A DNA stretch of 5,174 nucleotides from Acidobacteriota bacterium. Its GTDB lineage: Bacteria > Acidobacteriota > Terriglobia > UBA7540. Under the pieces are notes generated by a model that searched no databases, was not told the DNA's origin, and worked only from the letters and a program-made list of their open reading frames with translations. Where the stretch lies: the NCBI GenBank assembly GCA_021789565.1, contig JAJYJL010000734.1:1-5174 (forward strand), given 5' to 3'. The position numbers and the translations under genes were made by a program. Below, in pieces: positions 1 through 4,714 of the stretch. The first letter of the stretch is position 1. The number at the start of each line of letters is the position of its first letter.

Positions 1-99
1 CTGGTGCTGGCTTCCTTCTTCAATTCCGCGGATAAGTTGGTCAATGGCGGTCACCTGATCGCCGCGCGGGCTGTAATCGGAAACAAGCTTGAAGTCCAT
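1..99 (-). CDS. uvrB: UvrABC excinuclease subunit B, N-terminal fragment (runs off left edge)
   Basis: The minus strand from the ATG at 99 reads 33 codons to the window edge without a stop. The protein begins [20 protein letters not shown], followed by [13 protein letters not shown]. This is the characteristic start of UvrB (F-K-L-x-S-D-Y-x-P-x-G-D-Q-x-x-A-I, then G-x-x-x-G-x-x-H-Q), just before the Walker A segment that would lie outside the window. UvrB is the DNA-dependent ATPase that receives damaged DNA from UvrA and recruits UvrC in nucleotide excision repair. The start is supported by a purine-rich AGAGAG three bases upstream and by an in-frame stop 36 bases upstream of the ATG. It lies 56 bp downstream of the DUF6884-like gene on the same strand, so it could be read from that operon or from its own promoter. 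Identification is by sequence motif only. The fragment is short but distinctive. Confidence 0.88.
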   Translation of the reverse strand, partial: MDFKLVSDYSPRGDQVTAIDQLIRGIEEGSQHQ

Positions 100-140
100 T
101 GGCTCTCTGGATTGCAGAGGTCGTAATCGCTGAAGAATTC

Positions 141-146
141 ATTATA
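141..146 (-). promoter_or_regulatory. candidate -10 box for uvrB
   Basis: The minus strand carries a perfect TATAAT here, 41 bases upstream of the uvrB ATG and just past the end of the DUF6884-like gene. I see no good -35 hexamer at 16-18 bp spacing (it would be AAATTA or similar), and there is no TGn extension. It would give a leader of roughly 35 nt. The call rests on the -10 match and its position only. Confidence 0.35.
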
Positions 147-155
147 TCCCGCAGC

Positions 156-557
156 CTATGATTTAATTTCGCGCAGGTGGCTGAATATAGAGATACGGTC
201 ACGCAATTTGGCTTCGGAAAGTAGCTTTTTGTAGAGCGCGTGAAAGCGCCCAGGATTGTGATAAAACCATATTTCCTCAAACCGTTCGAGCTTGGAATCG
301 AAATCTTCAAGAAGCCGGGCAAACTCTGGCTCCGACACGCAGCTTGGGTCTTTCTCGTACCATTCATGCCCGACATCAGGAAACCAGACTCCATACTTGT
401 CCGAGAGGATGGCCCAGCAGACCTGATGCGTCCTGCAGGCCTCCATGAAGCGCCTCGTTGGCGTCGCAGTGTATAGCCTATCCGGCGGAACAGATTTCTC
501 GGTTACCTTTAAGGCGTCATCTTTCTTGGCGCAGCAGTGAGTGATGTAAATTCTCAT
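156..557 (-). CDS. YaaA/DUF6884-like small protein
   Basis: A 133-residue soluble protein with no signal peptide or membrane segment. Visible conserved-looking blocks are ITHCCAKKDD at residues 5-14, PPDRLYTATPTRRF at 24-37, WAILSDKYGVWFP at 48-60, EWYEKDP at 65-71 and WFYHNPGRFHALY at 97-109. The order 'C-x-K-K near the N-terminus, L-Y-T/S with R-x-F, then I-L-S-x-K-Y-G' is the layout I associate with DUF6884 and the wider YaaA-like group. YaaA itself is a DNA-binding peroxide-stress protein. Function is not established for the short DUF6884 forms, so no reaction is assigned. The ATG at 557 lies 40 bp after the preceding gene's stop on the same strand, with only a weak AAGA upstream. It is probably the last gene of the protease operon, immediately before uvrB. 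A nucleic-acid role would fit the neighbour but is inference. Confidence 0.72.
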   Translation of the reverse strand: MRIYITHCCAKKDDALKVTEKSVPPDRLYTATPTRRFMEACRTHQVCWAILSDKYGVWFPDVGHEWYEKDPSCVSEPEFARLLEDFDSKLERFEEIWFYHNPGRFHALYKKLLSEAKLRDRISIFSHLREIKS

Positions 558-597
558 AGTCTTGGCGTCAGGAGCCAGAATCGTGCCGCCACACCTC

Positions 598-888
598 TCA
601 GGGGATCATGCCAAAGTGCCGGAATGCTTCCTCGATTACGGGACGCTTTTCCGGCGGGCAGGGCACCTGTCGTTTCTTACCGCGGCGATTGGGAGCGGGG
701 CGCGGGTGAAGGCTGTTAAGTTCTTTACAGTGCGCGATCCAGCAGGTTTTTACTGTAATTCCGTATTTCTTCTTTATGTAACTTTGAATTTGCTCGTACG
801 TGGGCAACAGTTCTTTTGCCTTCTGTTCGTAGAGTTCAGCGGGCAGCCCGCGTTCCGGCCGTGTGAGTCCCGAACTGGGTTGTCCCAT
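598..888 (-). CDS. small conserved-looking hypothetical protein, possible HTH
   Basis: A 96-residue protein that I cannot assign to a named family. It is basic in the middle (RPAPNRRGKKR, residues about 62-72) and has a helical-looking segment LPTYEQIQSYIKKKYGITVKT at about 28-48. The spacing of I-x-x-Y-I, Y-G-x-x-V-K-T and W-I-x-x-C-K-E resembles a small helix-turn-helix. The C-terminus, VPCPPEKRPVIEEAFRHFGMI, looks motif-like rather than random, so I think this is a real gene family. It starts at ATG 888, seven bases after the stop of the zinc-ribbon-like gene, with AGAGAG just upstream. That places it third in the minus-strand operon. A DNA- or RNA-binding role is inference from the basic patch and the HTH-like pattern. 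No catalytic motif is visible. Confidence 0.65.
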   Translation of the reverse strand: MGQPSSGLTRPERGLPAELYEQKAKELLPTYEQIQSYIKKKYGITVKTCWIAHCKELNSLHPRPAPNRRGKKRQVPCPPEKRPVIEEAFRHFGMIP

Positions 889-895
889 CGGCTCT

Positions 896-1141
896 CTACT
901 TCACATGAACCCCGCCGTCGTCTGCTTTCATGCGGACGAAATTATTTGGCCCTTCAAAAACTCTCTGCTGCCTTGCATATGCCTCTTTCTCGGAATCCGT
1001 GAGCCATATAACCCCCGGATTGTCACAGCGCCCGCAGACTAGGGCCGTTTCTGGGTAACCTACCGGGTACACGTAGGCCAAATACTCCACAGTTCGCCCT
1101 CGCGGCCATTGGTGGCCCTGTAGACAGCGACATAATGCCAT
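896..1141 (-). CDS. small zinc-ribbon-like protein, unknown function
   Basis: An 81-residue protein beginning MALCRCLQGHQWPRGR. It has a CxC pair plus a nearby His at the N-terminus and a CxxC pair in VCGRCDNPGVIWL about 30 residues later, a layout that could bind one zinc ion. The linker has conserved-looking Y-V-x-P-V-G-Y-P-E-T-A, and the tail ends in ADDGGVHVK. I recall similar short unannotated proteins in bacteria but can give no function. I chose ATG 1141 over the in-frame ATG 1147 because GGAGG at 1152-1156 is 9-10 bases from the former and only 3 from the latter. ATG 1147 would overlap the upstream stop as ATGA. Either way the gene is translationally close-coupled to the protease gene. 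Confidence 0.72.
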   Translation of the reverse strand: MALCRCLQGHQWPRGRTVEYLAYVYPVGYPETALVCGRCDNPGVIWLTDSEKEAYARQQRVFEGPNNFVRMKADDGGVHVK

Positions 1142-1143
1142 AG

Positions 1144-2337
1144 TCATTTACCTCCGGGAGGGGATGCCGTTAATTTCACGAGCAGCTGGTCGTAGATTTC
1201 TCGGTCATACCGGCTGGATGGATCAAGCGCAAGGGCAACTCGATACTCTGCAAGAGCCAGCTTCAGCTTGCCTTCGTCCTCAAGCACTGAACCCAAGAGC
1301 ATGTGCAAGCCAGCCGAGTCGGGATGCAAGTCAATGAGCTGGCGGTACGCCTTTGCTGAGCCCTCATAATCCTTTTTGCCCAAGAGCAAGAGTGCTAGGG
1401 TCTCAAGAGCGTCACTGTCGTTGGGGCTTTCTCGGAGCACTTCACGGATCTCCACAAGGGCACCCTCCCTGTCGTGGGTCTTGAGTAGCATATGCGCGAG
1501 GTCATAGTGAGCCTCGGGGAAATGAGGTTTTAAGTGTATCGCATGTCGAAAGGCGCTGATCGCCTTTGGATACTCACCAGCTTGACCAGCCTTGTACCCA
1601 ATTTCGAACCAGATGAATGCACCTAGGTCGTCATTGCCCTTGGTTGCGAGGGGCGCGGGTTTGGCCGGTTGCCCGTCCAGCGCCAAAGTCCATTCGGCAG
1701 GAAGGGCAAAGTTCAGGCTCTGGCCTTCTTTCAGATAAAACGTGGTGATACCGACGAGACGCCCCTGGGCGTCGAAGAGCCCGCCGCCGCTTGAACCGGG
1801 CGAAATTGCGGCAGAGGTTTGAATCACTCGGCCGCTGTCAAAATCGCGCAAGCCGGAAATTAGGCCTTCGGAAATCGTAAGTTCCAGGCCTTCCGGTGAG
1901 CCGATGGCATAGACTTTTTGGCCCACTGCAAGCTTTGACGAATCAAGAATGTTGACGGCGGGCGCGTCAAGGTCGGCGACGGAAAGTTCAGCCAAATCAT
2001 GGTCAGGATCGACCTTGATCAGCTTGGCAGGCCATTTCCTGCCGTTATGCTCCACACGGAAGCTAACGCCGTCCTCAATCACATGCCGGTTTGTAATAAT
2101 ACTGTCGGGCGCGATCACAACGGCGCTGCCGAGTTTGGTGACTTTGCCCTGGGCGTCAAGCGATTCGACCACCATAACCGATGGCGAGACGCGCCTAAAG
2201 ATTTCCTGCGCCGAAAGCGTCGGGAGTGGGTTTTGCTTTGCCGATGCGGCTTGCTTCCCGGTTTGACCGCAGAGCCCAGTAGCAGAAAGAGTTATGGTCA
2301 GCAGGGTACAAGAGAGAATGTGTCTGCAGCACGTCAT
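1144..2337 (-). CDS. secreted HtrA-like trypsin-fold serine protease with four TPRs
   Basis: A 397-residue protein. Residues 5-24 form a hydrophobic export signal, possibly cleaved around residues 21-24. Residues about 45-220 are a chymotrypsin-fold protease of the DegP/HtrA kind. His85 lies in ITNRHVI, Asp114 in DHDLAEL and Ser183 in SPGSSGGGLF, which together form a complete triad, so the enzyme is probably active. No PDZ domain follows. Instead residues 238-373 hold four 34-residue TPRs with regular [A/G]-x-x-x-Y-x-x-A and L-x-P endings, likely for binding partner proteins outside the cytoplasm. Substrates cannot be read from the sequence. The ATG has AGGTGG about 10 bases upstream and an extended -10 promoter about 40 bases upstream. 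It is the first gene of a four-gene minus-strand run. Its last codons (PPGGK) are encoded by the ribosome binding site of the next gene. Confidence 0.88.
   Translation of the reverse strand: MTCCRHILSCTLLTITLSATGLCGQTGKQAASAKQNPLPTLSAQEIFRRVSPSVMVVESLDAQGKVTKLGSAVVIAPDSIITNRHVIEDGVSFRVEHNGRKWPAKLIKVDPDHDLAELSVADLDAPAVNILDSSKLAVGQKVYAIGSPEGLELTISEGLISGLRDFDSGRVIQTSAAISPGSSGGGLFDAQGRLVGITTFYLKEGQSLNFALPAEWTLALDGQPAKPAPLATKGNDDLGAFIWFEIGYKAGQAGEYPKAISAFRHAIHLKPHFPEAHYDLAHMLLKTHDREGALVEIREVLRESPNDSDALETLALLLLGKKDYEGSAKAYRQLIDLHPDSAGLHMLLGSVLEDEGKLKLALAEYRVALALDPSSRYDREIYDQLLVKLTASPPGGK
1151..1156 (-). promoter_or_regulatory. ribosome binding site inside the protease gene
   Basis: CGGAGG on the minus strand encodes part of the protease's last residues (PGGK) and is the only strong Shine-Dalgarno for the zinc-ribbon-like gene. 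Its distance favours ATG 1141 over ATG 1147. The arrangement implies that translation of the two genes is coupled. Confidence 0.6.
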
Positions 2338-2375
2338 TATCGCTCGTCCACCTGAGCAAGCAACTGTTGCGCTGG

Positions 2376-2384
2376 ATTATACCA
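2376..2384 (-). promoter_or_regulatory. extended -10 promoter of the protease operon
   Basis: The minus strand reads TGGTATAAT, an extended -10 (TGn plus a perfect TATAAT), about 39 bp upstream of the protease ATG. The hexamer at 17 bp spacing is CACTCG, a poor -35. That is tolerable when an extended -10 is present. Expected transcription start is near 2369, giving a leader of about 30 nt containing AGGTGG. Confidence 0.55.
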
Positions 2385-2402
2385 TGCTCCCCCAGGCTCG
2401 AG

Positions 2403-2436
2403 TGCTGCCGCCGCGGCCGATTTTCCTTGACAGTTC
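2403..2436 (+). repeat. direct repeat copy 1, with TTGACA
   Basis: This 34-bp stretch recurs in the same orientation at 3014-3046. The core 2412-2436 matches 3022-3046 at 22 of 25 positions, including GCCGATTTT and CTTGACA. The outer part matches after one single-base gap. The TTGACA at 2427-2432 could be a -35 for the HicA-type gene, but the -10 at 16-17 bp spacing (GATTAC/ATTACC) is poor. Confidence 0.6.
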
Positions 2437-2463
2437 ATAGATTTGAAGGATTACCCTGACGTT

Positions 2464-2667
2464 ATGCCGACCGCAATACAACTTCTCCGATTCCTGCGGA
2501 AGCAAGGGTACGTTCAGAAGCGGCAGAAGGGCTCGCATTTGACGCTCAAGCATCCTTCACGGCGCATGCTGGTGATCCCCGTTCACAAGGGCGACATCCC
2601 GCGCGGACTCTTCCTGAGAATACTAAAAGACGCAGGCTTCACTGAAGATGCGTTTCTAAAGGGGTAA
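2464..2667 (+). CDS. hicA: HicA-type mRNA interferase toxin
   Basis: A 67-residue protein. HicA toxins are small double-stranded-RNA-binding-fold ribonucleases that cleave mRNA without needing the ribosome and are held inactive by HicB. Here helix 1 is TAIQLLRFLRKQGYV. It is followed by the hallmark RQKGSHLTLKHP with the expected catalytic His25 in G-S-H, then VIPVHKGDIPRGLFLRILKDAGF, where HicA proteins have P-x-H-x-x-x-[I/L]-x-x-G-x-x-x-x-I-L. Length and residues look intact. I chose ATG 2464. AAGGA lies 13 bases upstream, a little far. A TTG at 2443 would add seven residues not usual for the family and has no Shine-Dalgarno. No antitoxin gene follows on this strand. The nearest HicB-like gene converges from the other strand, ending 26 bp away. 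Confidence 0.85.
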   Translation: MPTAIQLLRFLRKQGYVQKRQKGSHLTLKHPSRRMLVIPVHKGDIPRGLFLRILKDAGFTEDAFLKG

Positions 2668-2670
2668 AAG

Positions 2671-2691
2671 TTGGCCGGCGTGTCAAGCCAA
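2671..2691. terminator. weak hairpin between convergent genes
   Basis: TTGGC (2671-2675) pairs with GCCAA (2687-2691) across an 11-base loop, in the 26-bp gap between the convergent hicA and hicB stops. On the plus strand it is followed by AAACT and on the minus strand by CTTTTACC, so only the minus direction has even a short T run. It could act as a modest shared terminator. A five-pair stem is weak evidence. Confidence 0.25.
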
Positions 2692-2693
2692 AA

Positions 2694-2918
2694 CTACAAG
2701 GCAATCGAAACGGTTTCCGTATATACAGTCCTTGCGCGAGGCACGGGCTTGCGGTGAGCGCGGCATTCACGGATGTAAAGCCTCATGGCTTCCAGAATGC
2801 TTGTCTTGGCTTCCTCGATGGACTTCCCGATTCCGTACACACCTGGGAAGTCCTCGCTGTAGGCGTAGTAGGTGCGCCCCTCGCGTTCCACCGTGATCGG
2901 ATATGTAAACAATTTCAC
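2694..2918 (-). CDS. hicB: HicB-type antitoxin, short form
   Basis: A 74-residue protein with the HicB partial RNase-H-like fold. The N-terminal strand is KLFTYPITVEREGRTYYAYSE, the family turn is DFPGVYGIGKSIEEA, and the helix is KTSILEAMRLYIRECR. The tail is VPRARTVYTETVSIAL. There is no C-terminal HTH or ribbon-helix-helix domain, so this form probably neutralises the toxin by direct binding and does not repress on its own. The start is GTG at 2918, with AGGA seven bases upstream. The ATGs further upstream run into a TAG. It faces the HicA-type gene tail to tail with 26 bp between the stops. That is atypical for a hicAB module, though the sequence style (YAYSEDFPGVYG with RQKGSH) suggests they belong together. 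No convincing promoter is visible upstream. Confidence 0.82.
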   Translation of the reverse strand: MKLFTYPITVEREGRTYYAYSEDFPGVYGIGKSIEEAKTSILEAMRLYIRECRAHRKPVPRARTVYTETVSIAL

Positions 2919-3013
2919 GCTCCCATCCTAACACATCATTGACCCTTTCTGAGGATCAGGTACGCTATTCCTGCCGCGCGCGATTCCAAGCTCAAGCCCA
3001 ATCCGATGCTCAC
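2919..3013. other. spacer upstream of hicB
   Basis: I see no gene here. The minus-strand promoter for hicB should lie in this spacer, but candidate hexamers are weak (TTGGAA with TAGCGT at 16 bp spacing, or TAGGAT just before the gene). A small palindrome CTGA-gga-TCAG sits at 2949-2959. It could be an operator but may be chance. Confidence 0.3.
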
Positions 3014-3046
3014 TGCTCCCGCGCAGCCGATTTTGCTTGACATTTC
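3014..3046 (+). repeat. direct repeat copy 2, with TTGACA
   Basis: This is the partner of the repeat at 2403-2436, with 22 of 25 identical bases in the core. It carries TTGACA at 3037-3042. At 17 bp spacing the sequence is TAGCCT, preceded by TGG (a possible extended -10 but only three of six matches). If functional, it would start a transcript running through the hairpin and repeats to its right, toward the second hicB-like gene. Confidence 0.6.
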
Positions 3047-3072
3047 TGGCCTAGTGTGGTAGCCTTACTATC

Positions 3073-3093
3073 GTGCCGGAAAGCGTGCGGCAC
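3073..3093 (+). other. hairpin, GTGCCG/CGGCAC
   Basis: GTGCCG (3073-3078) is followed by its exact inverse complement CGGCAC (3088-3093) with nine bases between. It lies shortly after the candidate promoter of direct repeat copy 2, so it would be near the 5' end of any transcript from there. No T run follows, so it is not a typical terminator. Confidence 0.4.
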
Positions 3094-3121
3094 CTGTGGC
3101 CTTTGGGACAAATGGGACAGA
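3086..3121 (+). repeat. 9-bp degenerate tandem repeat, four units
   Basis: Four consecutive 9-mers start with TG: TGCGGCACC, TGTGGCCTT, TGGGACAAA, TGGGACAGA. The last two share seven leading bases. The first unit overlaps the right arm of the hairpin. It reads as a small amplified motif directly left of the A-rich array. Confidence 0.5.
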
Positions 3122-3138
3122 AAAAAGATGTTATTTTT

Positions 3139-3322
3139 AAAAACGAACCGAAGAAGTCATTTAAATTCAGCAAAAAGCTACATCGATAGCCAAAAACGAA
3201 CCGAAAAACGAAGCGGGGAAGTTGTTGAAAATACGTAGCTGTGGAAAAAACGAAGCTAAAAACGAAGCGGGCCATGTTATTGAAAATAAATGATGGCGAA
3301 AAAACGAACCGAAAACGAACCG
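3139..3322 (+). repeat. A-rich array of four units, about 54-bp period
   Basis: AAAAACGAA recurs at 3139, 3192, 3246 and 3300, so the spacings are 53, 54 and 54 bp. Most units begin with two copies of the 12-mer AAAAACGAA(C/G)CG, and units 2 and 3 also share TT(G/A)TTGAAAATA. The 54-bp period equals 18 codons, and one plus frame reads K-N-E-P/A-K-N-E-A-G repeatedly. That frame is broken by a TGA in unit 3 and by the 53-bp first unit. I therefore call it a non-coding or decayed repeat and not a gene. Base composition differs sharply from the flanking genes. I recall similar K-N-E-rich spurious frames in Acidobacteriota genomes, a memory and not a search result. Confidence 0.72.
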
Positions 3323-3443
3323 GAGCAATTTCAGGGAATTGACCTCAGCGCCGCTAGCCGCTGTACCGGATTTTGGCGTCTTCTCGGCCCCACACATGAA
3401 ACGCTCCGGCGGAATGTCCTACGACCGGCAGGAAACACGCAGA
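3323..3443. other. spacer with no recognisable gene
   Basis: The base composition returns to that of the genes. The open frames here have no Shine-Dalgarno or familiar motif. I see nothing further in this stretch up to the promoter at 3444. Confidence 0.4.
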
Positions 3444-3472
3444 TTGACGGGAATCAAGTTGGCAAATACGAT
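3444..3472 (+). promoter_or_regulatory. sigma70-like promoter of hicB-like/acyltransferase pair
   Basis: TTGACG (3444-3449) and TACGAT (3467-3472) are separated by exactly 17 bp, giving five and four matches to the consensus. Expected transcription start is near 3479, so the leader before ATG 3489 would be only about 10 nt, carrying GGTGA. Confidence 0.55.
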
Positions 3473-3488
3473 GGGTTGCCGGTGAATC

Positions 3489-3683
3489 ATGCGCTTCCAA
3501 ATTGAGACCGATCGCGAAACCGATGCCCGCTGGATCGCCGAAATTACCACATTGCCAGGTGTGATGGCCTACGGCAAAACCAAGAGTGAAGCCGTGGCAA
3601 AAGTTCAGGCTCTGGCCCTGCGTGTGTTGGCTGGCCGGCTGGAAGGAAGGAGGGGACCAGCTAAAGCGAGGGAAGGATTATGA
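3489..3683 (+). CDS. orphan HicB-like protein with altered C-terminus
   Basis: A 64-residue protein beginning MRFQIETDRETDARWIAEIT. It then has LPGVMAYGKTKSEAVAKVQA and LALRVLAGRLE. This is the usual short HicB-family antitoxin sequence: the E-T-D-R-E turn, the L-P-G-V-x-A-Y-G hairpin and a helix ending in L-A-x-R-L-E. Relatives normally continue with an acidic P-V-P-E type tail, whereas here the end is basic (GRRGPAKAREGL), suggesting a frameshift or deletion near 3652. A hicA gene would normally follow. None does, and its stop overlaps the acyltransferase ATG as ATGA. It differs clearly from the HicB at 2694-2918, so it is not a duplicate. It may be the remnant of a lost module or may have been kept as the translational lead-in to the next gene. 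Confidence 0.75.
   Translation: MRFQIETDRETDARWIAEITTLPGVMAYGKTKSEAVAKVQALALRVLAGRLEGRRGPAKAREGL
3668..3677 (+). promoter_or_regulatory. ribosome binding site of the acyltransferase inside hicB-like gene
   Basis: GAGGGAAGGA lies just before ATG 3680. Its GAGG is eight bases from the start. It overlaps the altered C-terminal codons of the HicB-like gene, so the unusual tail of that protein is partly dictated by this site. Confidence 0.55.
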
Positions 3684-4714
3684 AACGCAACCAGCCACTC
3701 GACATTCTTCGCGGGATAGCAATCCTTCTGGTTATCGGAGTTCACTACTATTACTTTCGCTTATGGTGGCAAATTGGCCAGACAGGAGTTGACCTCTTCT
3801 TCGTGTTGAGTGGCTTTCTGATATCTGGCCTGTTATTCGATGAGTTTAAGCGCCGGGGCAAGATTGACGTTAAACGGTTCTGGGTGCGCCGGGGATTTAA
3901 AATATACCCTGCCTTCTATGTACTGATATTTTTGACCACACTATCGGGGGCTGAATTACACAGGCTGAATTTGCATCGCTTGTGGCCGGAACTGTTTTTC
4001 ATGCAGGACTACTTTCGGCCCATCTGGTATCACACCTGGTCGCTGGCAGTTGAGGAACATTTCTATTTCGCACTGCCAATTGCACTCATTCTTCTCGTGA
4101 AGTTCTCAGCCTCAAGAGATGATCCTTTCATCTGGGTACCTTGGATATTCGTGGTGCTATCCGTAGGGTGTCTGCTGCTGCGGTGTGTTGAATCTCTGCA
4201 TGGCGTTGGCCCAAATGCACTTCGCCAAGAGACCCATTTGCGGATTGACTCTCTGTTCGCCGGTGTGTTGCTCGGCTATTGGTACCACTTTCGCCAAAAC
4301 GTATTCAAACGGCTGGCCTCCAGATTACTCGTCTTCATAGGGTTTGCTTGCCTGCTGCCCACCGCGTTCTGTAACCCTGATGGTAGGTTTATGGATACAG
4401 CGGGCCTTACACTTGTGTATGTTGGCTACGGCCTGATTCTTGCCAATTGCATCGGGTTACCCGAGTCTAAGAACTTTGTGGCGCGTTCAGTTGCGTGGAT
4501 CGGAAAATACTCATATTCAATTTACTTGTGGCACGTCCCAATCTTATTTGTACTTTCGCGGGGGCGTATAAGTTTGCGGCTACTGTTGGGCGGAGGGACG
4601 ATCTCAATTCTGTTCGGGGCGTTGGTATCCAAGTTAGTCGAGATTCCAGCCATCCAAATCCGTGACAAATTATTTCCAGCAAAATCCCGACCTCCTGTAC
4701 TCGCACGTCCCTAA
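3680..4714 (+). CDS. acyltransferase family 3 (OafA/YrhL-type) membrane protein
   Basis: A 344-residue integral membrane protein with about ten hydrophobic segments, a normal length for the acyltransferase-3 family. These enzymes transfer acetyl or other acyl groups across the membrane to surface polysaccharides, lipids or glycans. Key motifs are PLDILRGIAILLVIGVH (residues 6-22, with Arg11 and the proposed catalytic His22), GVDLFFVLSGFLISG at 36-50, FWVRRGFKIYPAF at 67-79, WSLAVEEHFYF at 120-130, LRIDSLFAG at 187-195, YSIYLWH at 279-285 and LVEIPA at 319-324. The core appears intact. The acceptor cannot be inferred, and no sugar or lipid pathway genes flank it. ATG 3680 overlaps the HicB-like stop by ATGA and shares its transcript. 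The downstream glycosidase has its own promoter. Confidence 0.9.
   Translation: MKRNQPLDILRGIAILLVIGVHYYYFRLWWQIGQTGVDLFFVLSGFLISGLLFDEFKRRGKIDVKRFWVRRGFKIYPAFYVLIFLTTLSGAELHRLNLHRLWPELFFMQDYFRPIWYHTWSLAVEEHFYFALPIALILLVKFSASRDDPFIWVPWIFVVLSVGCLLLRCVESLHGVGPNALRQETHLRIDSLFAGVLLGYWYHFRQNVFKRLASRLLVFIGFACLLPTAFCNPDGRFMDTAGLTLVYVGYGLILANCIGLPESKNFVARSVAWIGKYSYSIYLWHVPILFVLSRGRISLRLLLGGGTISILFGALVSKLVEIPAIQIRDKLFPAKSRPPVLARP

Noticed and set aside
41..394. Minus-strand 117-codon frame across the DUF6884-like gene and uvrB start
   Set aside because: It overlaps two better-supported genes in another frame and has a low-complexity composition with no recognisable motif.
562..1002. Plus-strand 146-codon frame opposite the small-gene operon
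   Set aside because: It crosses gene boundaries of the minus-strand operon, lacks a Shine-Dalgarno and shows no family motif.
2260..2337. Lipoprotein signal on the protease (Cys23)
   Set aside because: The residues before Cys23 are T-G-L, which do not match the lipobox L-[A/S]-[G/A]-C. A type I signal or membrane anchor is more likely.
2443..2463. TTG start for the HicA-type gene
   Set aside because: It would add seven residues before the family's usual beginning and has no Shine-Dalgarno. ATG 2464 has AAGGA upstream, though somewhat far.
3056..3238. Plus-strand 60-codon frame through the hairpin and repeats
   Set aside because: Composition and W-D-K-W-D-R/K-T-N-R repeats derive from the 9-bp and 54-bp DNA repeats. 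There is no Shine-Dalgarno and the frame breaks within the array.
3139..3322. CRISPR array
   Set aside because: The units are directly tandem and A-rich with internal 12-bp duplications. There is no constant repeat separated by unique spacers and no cas gene.
3051..3397. Two minus-strand frames rich in F-V-F-G-S-F-F
   Set aside because: They are the reverse reading of the A-rich repeat array (CGTTTTT giving Phe/Val). They lack ribosome binding sites and their repeats simply mirror the DNA repeat.
2464..3683. HicA at 2464 being the partner of the HicB-like gene at 3489
   Set aside because: They are about 820 bp apart with another HicB between, and the sequence style of the closer HicB fits this HicA better. 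Not excluded, but unsupported.
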